Assembly: GCA_943329105.2 (NCBI GenBank)
Contig: CALQCP020000006.1
Span: 1 to 27,549, forward strand
Direction: 5' to 3'
Source: Chitinophaga pinensis
GTDB taxonomy: Bacteria; Planctomycetota; Phycisphaerae; Phycisphaerales; SM1A02
Length of the DNA stretch: 27,549 nucleotides
The translations under genes and the position numbers were made by a program. The notes under the pieces are model-generated. The model ran no database searches and was not told the DNA's origin. It saw only the letters and a program-made list of their open reading frames with translations. Shown here in pieces: positions 18,052 through 26,559 of the stretch (its first letter is position 1; each line of letters opens with the position of its first letter).

Positions 18052-18091
18052 GATTGGGCGTGCAGTGACCTGCGCGCCCAATCGCATTTTT
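18052..18091 (+). terminator. Intrinsic terminator of the pilus operon
   Basis: Bases 18052-18064 pair with 18071-18083 (13 bp, one G-T wobble) around a six-base loop, followed after GCA by TTTTT. It lies 35 bases after the stop of the third gene and isolates the pilus operon from the rRNA unit. Confidence 0.85.
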
Positions 18092-18163
18092 GGTGGTTCA
18101 TAACAGGGCGATTTCCCATAATCAAATCTGTAAAAATTCCTGCTGAAGATCCCCTCAACCCCC

Positions 18164-18191
18164 TTGACGTACTTGCGGATCTCTGTACCAT
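18164..18191 (+). promoter_or_regulatory. rRNA promoter (23S-5S unit)
   Basis: TTGACG (18164-18169) and TACCAT (18186-18191) are spaced by 16 bases, followed by a GC-rich discriminator TGCCGATCC. The start near 18198 would give a leader of about 267 bases before 23S. An AT-rich stretch (18118-18138) lies upstream but a little too far to be a standard UP element. Confidence 0.6.
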
Positions 18192-18222
18192 TGCCGATCC
18201 TCCAGCCACGAGAGTGGTTTGA

Positions 18223-18234
18223 GTTCTTTGACAA
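18223..18234 (+). promoter_or_regulatory. boxA-like antitermination site
   Basis: GTTCTTTGACAA resembles the rRNA boxA of other bacteria (E. coli TGCTCTTTAACAA), which binds NusB-NusE to prevent early termination. It lies about 25 bases after the predicted start, where boxA is expected. Confidence 0.6.
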
Positions 18235-18270
18235 GTGAAGTGTTGGTCGTGCACCCCAGACACGTACGCA

Positions 18271-18454
18271 TTTGCAGACCTTGGTTTGCAAAGAGCTGCG
18301 ACTGGCAGTGCAACAATTGAATTGAATTGAATTGAATTGAATCGAGAATGATCTCGAGTATTGAGTCGTCGTTCACGTGTGTGTTGTTTGACACGTGATC
18401 GAATGTCGGATCCGCAAAGTCCGACATGGCATGCACCGGCCCCCAGCGGGGGTC
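18271..18454 (+). other. Hairpin-rich pre-23S leader
   Basis: A series of perfect stems follows the boxA-like site: TTTGCA/TGCAAA (18271-18276, 18287-18292), TCGAGA/TCTCGA (18342-18347, 18352-18357), TCACGTGT/ACACGTGA (18373-18380, 18391-18398), TGTCGGA/TCCGACA (18404-18410, 18420-18426), and a G/C stem around 18440-18453. None but the long processing stem at 18456 is needed to form 23S ends. No tRNA or 16S sequence is present. Confidence 0.6.
18315..18341 (+). repeat. Pentanucleotide tandem repeat (AATTG)5 in the 23S leader
   Basis: Five exact copies of AATTG (18315-18339) and a further AA. It sits between leader hairpins, about 125 bases before mature 23S. The unit is AT-rich in a GC-rich genome and stays unpaired in the simple hairpins I can draw. 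Confidence 0.9.
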
Positions 18455-18464
18455 AGGTAGGCAT

Positions 18465-21230
<2,766 letters not shown>

Positions 21231-21400
21231 ATGTCTACCAGATTCCCTCTGGTGGGCATCCCGACTCAATCATGAGAGATCATGATCGCTTCGGTTCACT
21301 CATTCTTACTCATCCGAAGTGGCGAGTAGAACAATTCAGTTGAACGACCAACTCTTCACGCAAACACGCCGTCGGTGGCTGAAAAGCCTCCTACGGATTT

Positions 21401-21506
21401 GCCGGTGAATATAGACAAGGGGAAACACCTGTTCCCATCCCGAACACAGCAGTTAAGCCCTTGTCGCCGATGATACTGCTCCGCGGGAAAGTAGGTCACC
21501 GCCGGC
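21401..21506 (+). rRNA. rrf: 5S ribosomal RNA
   Basis: Helix I is GCCGGTG at 21401 with CGCCGGC ending at 21506. Between them are ACCTGTTCCCATCCCGAACACAG-like loop B/C sequence and GGTCACCGCC near the end, in the usual order. At about 106 bases it is a little short. It follows 23S by 170 bases that hold no tRNA; that spacer includes a hairpin ATCATGA/TCATGAT with a GAGA loop (21269-21286). Confidence 0.93.
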
Positions 21507-21511
21507 TTCAT

Positions 21512-21554
21512 GGGCCCTACCAGTCACAACTGGTCGGGCCCTCTTTATTTTTTG
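21512..21554 (+). terminator. Intrinsic terminator of the rRNA unit
   Basis: Bases 21512-21524 pair with 21529-21541 (13 positions, one T-C mismatch) around a CACA loop, followed by TCTTTATTTTTT. It lies six bases after 5S, ending the transcript. Confidence 0.92.
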
Positions 21555-21860
21555 GTTGCATGTCGATCGTCTGGATTTCGCTGTTTGAATTGGGCCGCTG
21601 GTACTTTCGCTGGTTGGTTTATCTGCTGCCTACTCACATACAGCGACGAGATTTGTCGCATTTACTGCTTGCCTTTATCTGCGGGTTGTGATTCAATGTT
21701 GGTGTCCCTTGATTGAGTAGGTCTTGGTCTGAATGAAGGTGGGTTGGGGTTGTCGTTTGTCGTTTGCAAATCGTGAGCCGGGGTGCGGCTTTCGCCGCAG
21801 TGCGCACATGATGGCGTTTGCACGACGCCGAATCGCTGAGCAGGAATACATCCCGTGCCA
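21555..21860 (+). other. Leader region of first RRM gene, no gene seen
   Basis: About 306 bases, T/G-rich at first. TTGCCT at 21670 and TTCAAT at 21693, 17 bases apart, are a weak promoter candidate. Near the gene is a 6-bp hairpin TGCGGC-TTTC-GCCGCA (21784-21799) and a weaker GGCG/CGCC pairing after it. I see no small gene here. Confidence 0.4.
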
Positions 21861-22991
21861 ATGTTTAAGATCTATGTCGGAAATCTCGACCCGCGTACGA
21901 CGGTCGAGGCACTCAAGCCGTACTTCGAGCCATTCGGAGAGGCTGTTGATGAAATCATTCTCGTCATGGACGAGCAGGGGGAGCCGCGCGGATTTGCGAT
22001 CGTGCTCTTCCGCGATCCGCAGCTGGGGCAGCTCGCTGTGGAGACGTTGACTGGTAAGAAGATCAACGGTCGCGAAATCCAAATCAATGAAGCCGTGAAG
22101 AAGGGCAAGCGGGTTTTGCCCGCCGAAGAGAAGGCGCCACGAACATCGCCGCTTGGACCTCGCGCCTTTCAGCGACCCGGTTCGAGTGGTGGTTTCCGCC
22201 CCGGCGCTCCGCGCTCTGGTGATTCGCGTCCGAGCGGCATGGCAAGTAGCCGCCCCGGATTTGGAGCATCTGCTGGTGGCGCATCATCGCGTTTCAATCG
22301 CAATCCACGCCGCGCTCCAGGTGCAGCGGGTGGACCGAGTTCGCCAATGACTTCGGCTAGCGGCGCATCAGGTGGCGCTGAAATCCCAGGTGCAGAGCAG
22401 GGGACTACTCCATCAGCAAGCGGACACGGCGTGACTCCAAGTGCAGGATCACCAGCCGATCACGGTACTCCGCGTCCGCCGCTGAGTTCCGGTCTTCGCT
22501 CTCGTAGTCTTGGCGGTCAATCGCCGAGTGCTCCAGGTGTGGGTGGCGCGTCTGAATCAACGCCAACGCCCGGTCCAACAAGTCGACAACTCGGCGGTGC
22601 GCCCTCGATGCGCCCCGGTGCACCGCGACCACCGGTTCCTGGTGGTTCATCAACGCAAAGCCGATCGCTTGGCAGTTCATCGCGACCCATCGGTGGTGGT
22701 GGACTTCCACGACCAACGGTAAGCGGCACATCGCGCCCACTCGGCGCGAGTGCACCGCGTCCGATGAGCCCACCAACTTCGATTACTCCGCGCGCTGCTC
22801 CGTCGACGCCATCGACACCACCCGCTGCGAGTGCGGCGCCCGCACCAGCGAGTCCAGCAGTACCCGCAGCACGGAAGAAGGCAACCAAGCCATCAGCTCC
22901 GGCTGATGTTTCCGATGCAACTGCGCCAGCAGAGGCAGCACCGGTCGCTCGGCCGCGTGCAGTGAAGAAGAAGCCGGCGCCTGAGGCGTGA
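21861..22991 (+). CDS. RRM RNA-binding protein with long Pro/Ser/Gly-rich tail
   Basis: 376 residues from ATG at 21861; a GTG two codons upstream is less likely because the homologous gene next door also begins MFxIYVGNL. Residues 1-78 are one RNA recognition motif with RNP2 IYVGNL (4-9) and RNP1 RGFAIVLF (about 43-50; the usual aromatic at RNP1 position 5 is isoleucine, so RNA stacking may be weaker). The remaining 300 residues are low-complexity (Pro, Ser, Gly, Ala, scattered Arg as SRP, RPG, RPP) and end in a Lys/Pro-rich segment. Single-RRM proteins of this type bind single-stranded RNA in cyanobacteria and planctomycetes, often at low temperature. The tail should be disordered. It is 306 bases after the rRNA terminator and has its own leader. 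Confidence 0.9.
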   Translation: MFKIYVGNLDPRTTVEALKPYFEPFGEAVDEIILVMDEQGEPRGFAIVLFRDPQLGQLAVETLTGKKINGREIQINEAVKKGKRVLPAEEKAPRTSPLGPRAFQRPGSSGGFRPGAPRSGDSRPSGMASSRPGFGASAGGASSRFNRNPRRAPGAAGGPSSPMTSASGASGGAEIPGAEQGTTPSASGHGVTPSAGSPADHGTPRPPLSSGLRSRSLGGQSPSAPGVGGASESTPTPGPTSRQLGGAPSMRPGAPRPPVPGGSSTQSRSLGSSSRPIGGGGLPRPTVSGTSRPLGASAPRPMSPPTSITPRAAPSTPSTPPAASAAPAPASPAVPAARKKATKPSAPADVSDATAPAEAAPVARPRAVKKKPAPEA

Positions 22992-23008
22992 GTTTGGGTG
23001 AATCATCG

Positions 23009-23040
23009 GCGTGGCGTTGCTCGAGCGCCACACGCTTTGC
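23009..23040 (+). terminator. Weak terminator-like hairpin after first RRM gene
   Basis: GCGTGGCG (23009-23016) pairs with CGCCAC-A-CGC... (23026-23035) with one bulged A and a nine-base loop, followed only by TTT. It could end the first RRM transcript, but the T run is short. Confidence 0.3.
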
Positions 23041-23248
23041 CTGATAATAATGGGACCCAAGTCTCGTTTACCGGATTCGTGTCGGTAGGCGCGACCAATC
23101 TACGCAAATTCGAAAGATCTTCGGTTGCTAACGACAGACTGTGGTATCGTTGCCGACGAAGCAACTCGGACTGATTGTTGAACCGTTCGTTGTTTTCAGG
23201 CATTGGGCGCCGCCTGGGTCGGGCGCTTTAAGAAAGTTGGAGCAACGA

Positions 23249-23698
23249 ATGTTTCGCATCTATGTCGGCAATTTGAGTTTTCGCACCACTCCCGAAGCAC
23301 TTCGGGAGCACTTCGCCGTTTACGGAGAAGTTCTTGACGTCTTCATCGGTACTGATCGTGAAACCGGTCGCTCACGCGGCTTCGGTTTCGTGACCATGGC
23401 CGAGAAGGACGCTGGCAATAAGGCCATCACCGAGCTGAATGGCAAGGACTTCGAGAGCCGCGCTCTCGTCGTGAACGAGGCTCAGCCACGCGCTGAGCGT
23501 GGTCCTGGTGGCGGCGGTGGTGGTGGTGGCGGCGGCGGCGGTCGTGGTCAAGGCGGCGGCGGTGGATTCCGCGGCGGTCGTGGCGGCGGCGGCGGCGGTG
23601 GTGGTTACGGTGGCGGCGGCGGCGGCGGGGATTACTCCCGTGGCCCACGTCGCGAGCGTGGCGACCGCAAGAGCAGCGACCGCGACGGCGAATGGTGA
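23249..23698 (+). CDS. Glycine-rich RRM RNA-binding protein
   Basis: 149 residues from ATG at 23249, with TTGGAG ending seven bases before it (the frame is open further upstream but without a better start). Residues 1-80 are an RNA recognition motif: RNP2 IYVGNL, RNP1 RGFGFVTM with both aromatic residues, which is the standard RNA-binding form. Residues 90-140 are almost all glycine with FRGGRGG and YGG elements (an RGG-box), then a charged tail. This is the layout of cold-inducible glycine-rich RNA-binding proteins of cyanobacteria and plants. The upstream leader is about 250 bases long and has a GCGCC/GGCGC hairpin near 23208-23228, so regulation at the RNA level is plausible. It is a paralogue of the gene before it. 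Confidence 0.95.
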   Translation: MFRIYVGNLSFRTTPEALREHFAVYGEVLDVFIGTDRETGRSRGFGFVTMAEKDAGNKAITELNGKDFESRALVVNEAQPRAERGPGGGGGGGGGGGGRGQGGGGGFRGGRGGGGGGGGYGGGGGGGDYSRGPRRERGDRKSSDRDGEW

Positions 23699-23727
23699 TC
23701 CGAGGCGCGGGCATTTATGCCTGAACC

Positions 23728-24327
23728 ATGGAAGATCCGTTTCGCATCCTCGGTTTACCGCGTCAGTTTGATCTGACGCCTGCCGAGGTGACAACGGCTC
23801 ACTTGCGTGCTGTTTCGCGACTTCACCCTGACCGCGCGACCGATGAGGTCCAGCGAGTTCAGATGGTGCAAGAAGCAGCGGCCGTGGGTGCTGCCAAGCA
23901 ACGGGTTGCGCACGATTTAACGCGCGCCGAGGAGCTCCTAAAGCTCCTCGGCGCGCGGTCTTTTTTGTCAGCACCGCTGGCTCCGGAGTTCCTTTTCGAA
24001 ACACTCGAATGGCGTGATGCCATCGAGGATGCCTGCCGTCAAAGTGACGGTGCCAGCCGGGTGGAGTTGACGGTGCGCATTCGGCTGCGACGGGCTGAGG
24101 AGCTCGCCACTCTCGCGGGCGCGTTCCGAATTGCACTGCCTCTTGCCAAGATCGAACGACCCGAGGGTCCGTCATCGCAGGTTGGCGTTCCACTATCTAC
24201 AGACAGTCAAGGGACGCCTGCTCTTATGAGTGAGGACCTGCGCGCTGCTTTGCAGGACGCAGCTGCGGCGCTGGTTCGTCTGCGATACCTCGATCGCATG
24301 CTCGATCGTCTGACCGGCGACCCGTAA
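23728..24327 (+). CDS. hscB: HscB-like J-domain co-chaperone
   Basis: 199 residues. The N-terminal J domain begins DPFRILGLPRQFDLTP, has HPDR (HPD motif, about 32-35) and continues in the C-terminal three-helix domain with the LTRAEELLKLLG stretch and FLFETLEWRDAIEDA, the LxRAxxLLxLxG and ExRExxEx patterns of HscB (Hsc20). HscB delivers the scaffold IscU to the Hsp70 HscA for transfer of iron-sulfur clusters. No iscU, hscA or fdx gene is nearby, so it is separated from the classical isc cluster. The gene lies 29 bases after the RRM gene and no good ribosome binding site precedes its ATG. Codons for RAEELLKLLGAR form a 16-bp perfect hairpin followed by six T (23921-23966), a terminator-like structure inside the frame. 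Confidence 0.8.
   Translation: MEDPFRILGLPRQFDLTPAEVTTAHLRAVSRLHPDRATDEVQRVQMVQEAAAVGAAKQRVAHDLTRAEELLKLLGARSFLSAPLAPEFLFETLEWRDAIEDACRQSDGASRVELTVRIRLRRAEELATLAGAFRIALPLAKIERPEGPSSQVGVPLSTDSQGTPALMSEDLRAALQDAAAALVRLRYLDRMLDRLTGDP
23921..23966 (+). terminator. Terminator-like hairpin inside hscB
   Basis: CGCGCGCCGAGGAGCT (23921-23936) and its exact reverse complement (23942-23957) are separated by the loop CCTAA, and GTC then TTTTTT (23961-23966) follow. By sequence this is as good as any intrinsic terminator in the window, yet it lies about 65 codons into an open reading frame. A ribosome close behind RNA polymerase would keep it unfolded. Confidence 0.55.
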
Positions 24328-24382
24328 CACGCGTCGTGAAGTCCGCGCGAACCATCCGCATATACAGGCTGTCACGCTCCGC

Positions 24383-24388
24383 TATACT
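24383..24388 (+). promoter_or_regulatory. -10 box for tRNA-Ile
   Basis: TATACT at 24383-24388 lies 12 bases before the tRNA, right for a start near 24395. No clear -35 box is found 16-18 bases upstream, so the promoter call rests on the -10 box. Confidence 0.45.
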
Positions 24389-24400
24389 CCGCAATCCCTC

Positions 24401-24474
24401 GGGCTAGTAGCTCAGCTGGCTAGAGCACGCCCCTGATAAGGGCGAGGTCGAAGGTTCGAGTCCTTTCTGGCCCA
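24401..24474 (+). tRNA. tRNA-Ile(GAT)
   Basis: Complete cloverleaf: acceptor GGGCTAG with CTGGCCC (one T-G wobble), D arm GCTC-AGCTGGCTA-GAGC, anticodon loop CTGATAA (anticodon GAT) and T loop TTCGAGT. Discriminator is A; CCA is not encoded. In many bacteria this tRNA lies between 16S and 23S, but here it stands alone between hscB and mdh, about 3 kb after 5S. Confidence 0.97.
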
Positions 24475-24482
24475 CTCCGAGA

Positions 24483-24522
24483 GCATGCGCGGCGCCCCGA
24501 AACGGGCGCCGCGCTGCATTTC
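24483..24522 (+). terminator. Intrinsic terminator of tRNA-Ile
   Basis: GCGCGGCGCCC (24487-24497) pairs perfectly with GGGCGCCGCGC (24504-24514) around CGAAAC, and three more pairs extend it. The tail ATTTCT is short in T. Its place eight bases after the tRNA supports the call. Confidence 0.7.
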
Positions 24523-24694
24523 TGCGTTGTACAGATTTCTAGGTTGCACAGATTGCACACACGTGAACACGCTGCAACGTTTCACGAACGGTCTATCATG
24601 GATGCCCTTCGTGGCCGAACTACTTCGGCTCGAATCCATCGGAACGGACGTGTGTATGCGTCCACCAATTCAACGAACAAACGGAGTCACTGCA

Positions 24695-25663
24695 ATGCGA
24701 CGCGCCAAGATCTCAATCATCGGAGCTGGAAACGTTGGAGCAACTTGCGCCCACTGGGCTGCAGCGAAGGAGCTTGGCGACATCGTGCTGGTTGACATTC
24801 CTGACCGTGTTGGCGTTGCGCAAGGCAAGGCCTTGGATTTGGCGCAGTGCGGTCCGCTTGAGCGATTTGACGCAAACATCAAGGGAACATCGGACTACGC
24901 CGACACCACTGATTCGGATGTCGTGGTCATCACTGCCGGCATGCCACGCAAGCCGGGGATGAGTCGCGATGATCTGATTGAGGTGAACGTCAAGATCGTG
25001 AAGGACGTCACCGCTCAGGTCGCGAAGCACTCCCCGAACGCAGTGCTGATTGTGGTGAGTAATCCGCTTGACGCGATGGTTTACACAGCGTGGAAGATCT
25101 CTGGATTCCCCACGCACCGCATCCTCGGCCAGGCCGGCGCCCTTGATGTCGCACGATTCCGCACGTTCCTTGCCATGAAGCTTGGTTGCTCGGTGGAGGA
25201 CATCAGTTCGCTCCTCCTTGGCGGTCACGGTGATGACATGGTTCCGCTGCCGCGCTTCACCAGCGTGGCCGGTATTCCGATTGACCAGCTGCTCTCGGAG
25301 GCAGACATCACCGAGTGCGTCGAGCGCGCCAAGGTTGGCGGCGGCGAGATTGTCAAACTCATGGGGACCAGCGCCTACTACGCGCCCGCATCCGGCACGA
25401 TCCAGATGGTGGAGGCGATCGTCAAGGACAAGAAGCGCATCGTTCCGTGTGCCGCATACTGCGAGGACGCGTACGGCGTTGCTCCTGGCCAGAAGGGCAA
25501 GGGCTACTTTGTGGGCGTGCCGGTCGTCCTTGGATCCAAGGGCATGGAGCGCGTGGTTCCGATCAAGATGACCCCCGCGGAAGCCGCCTTGATGGCGGAG
25601 AGCGTGAGTCATGTGAAGGACCTCGTCGGCACGGTGCAGAAGATGTTCCCGGAACTCGCCTAA
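24695..25663 (+). CDS. mdh: Malate dehydrogenase (NAD-dependent, LDH-like type)
   Basis: Interconverts malate and oxaloacetate in the TCA cycle. The 322-residue protein starts at ATG 24695 with ACGGAG eight bases before it; an upstream open stretch of 70 codons crosses the tRNA terminator and is not coding. The Rossmann motif is GAGNVGA (10-16), Asp34 after the second strand favours NAD over NADP, MPRKPGMSR carries substrate-binding Arg85 and Arg91 (the former marks MDH rather than LDH), SNPLD is at 122-126, and the catalytic pair is Asp151 (with Arg154) and His178 in GGHGDD. Length and motifs are standard for the group that is closer to LDH than to the E. coli enzyme. TATCAT at 24594-24599 is a possible -10 box, without a clear -35. 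Confidence 0.97.
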   Translation: MRRAKISIIGAGNVGATCAHWAAAKELGDIVLVDIPDRVGVAQGKALDLAQCGPLERFDANIKGTSDYADTTDSDVVVITAGMPRKPGMSRDDLIEVNVKIVKDVTAQVAKHSPNAVLIVVSNPLDAMVYTAWKISGFPTHRILGQAGALDVARFRTFLAMKLGCSVEDISSLLLGGHGDDMVPLPRFTSVAGIPIDQLLSEADITECVERAKVGGGEIVKLMGTSAYYAPASGTIQMVEAIVKDKKRIVPCAAYCEDAYGVAPGQKGKGYFVGVPVVLGSKGMERVVPIKMTPAEAALMAESVSHVKDLVGTVQKMFPELA

Positions 25664-25779
25664 TCAGGGCTCGAACGGCTTGGGCAGATGCTTGTCCGAT
25701 CGCACTTTGGTGCACGGATTGCTGTGCCTTGGCTCGGAGATCCTGAAGCCAAGCGCCGGGTTCGGACGATGAATGAGGC

Positions 25780-26457
25780 ATGCGTAATGGGCGTGGCTCA
25801 ATCTTCTTCGATCCTGGCTGGATGTTCCTGATTGCTGGGCTGGTCCTGGTTGCCTCCGCGGCGCTGGTACCTGCCACCTATGACCTGTGGGTCATGCGTA
25901 CGCAGTTGCGGCATTTGGACGCCCAGGAGCGCGAGAACTTCAGCCGCCTGGAGGCCTACTCGAAGTTTGTGTCGGACCTTGACTCGGCCGAGCCACAGTT
26001 GGTTCGTCGTTTGGCTGCGTCGCAATTGAATTTGGTCCCTCGTGGCGAGCGCCCATTGTTTGTGCATGGAAGCGCGAAGCGCAACCCGATTGAATGGGTG
26101 GATGACACCGTCGCCCCGGTGCGGGCGGTCATCGTTCCGTTCCCCGATTCGCTTCTGAGTCGATTGACGCTTGGTCGTAAGGCGCTTTGGATTGCTGGGG
26201 CAGGGGTGATGTGCATTTTCTTGGGTCTGCTTTCGGCTCCGCTGCGACTCTTGGTTCCAACACCGCCCACACTTGAAGAAGCAGGAGCGGTTGCTTCGCA
26301 GTTGCTCACGGGTCGAGCGCCGAACTTGGCATTGGCTGGCATTGGTAGCGCTCACACTTCGGGTCATCCGGAAAGCCTCTCCAGTGCGACGCCGTTGGTG
26401 CGCCTGGGTCATGAGGCACCGCATGAGAATGATTCTGCTGCGCACGGCGCGGACTGA
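25780..26457 (+). CDS. Two-helix membrane protein with FtsB/DivIC-like front part
   Basis: 225 residues. Helix 1 lies at about 13-32, followed at once by a charged coiled-coil stretch (35-70) and then RRLAASQLNLVPRGER, which resembles the end of FtsB/DivIC-type divisome proteins (helix, coiled coil, then an A-x-x-L-x-x-V-P-x-G-E-like element). Unlike those, it continues with a second helix (about 135-155) and a disordered tail of 60 residues. I do not recognise the whole protein. GAGG lies almost next to the ATG, closer than usual, so the start is uncertain. It sits between mdh and dprA, 116 bases after mdh; that gap holds only a weak 7-bp inverted repeat. A role in cell division is speculative. 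Confidence 0.72.
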   Translation: MRNGRGSIFFDPGWMFLIAGLVLVASAALVPATYDLWVMRTQLRHLDAQERENFSRLEAYSKFVSDLDSAEPQLVRRLAASQLNLVPRGERPLFVHGSAKRNPIEWVDDTVAPVRAVIVPFPDSLLSRLTLGRKALWIAGAGVMCIFLGLLSAPLRLLVPTPPTLEEAGAVASQLLTGRAPNLALAGIGSAHTSGHPESLSSATPLVRLGHEAPHENDSAAHGAD

Positions 26458-26559
26458 CGGCGCCGGACACGCTCTCGTGTGCCATACATTTCATCTTTGT
26501 CGCCAAGAAAAAGGGCTTGATTTGCCTGGCGGTTTCGCATGCGCCCGTACGGTGCATGC

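Noticed and set aside
23505..23640. Highly repetitive GGC/GGT tract that could be taken for a tandem-repeat element.
   Set aside because: It is in frame and encodes the glycine-rich tail of the RRM protein; no fixed repeat unit or spacers as in CRISPR.
24485..24694. Extension of malate dehydrogenase by 70 codons upstream of 24695.
   Set aside because: The added codons cross the tRNA-Ile terminator and do not resemble any MDH; ATG 24695 has a good ribosome binding site and the normal family start.
25728..25753. 7-bp inverted repeat CTTGGCT/AGCCAAG after mdh as a terminator.
   Set aside because: The loop is 12 bases and GCGCCGGG follows instead of T; too weak to call.
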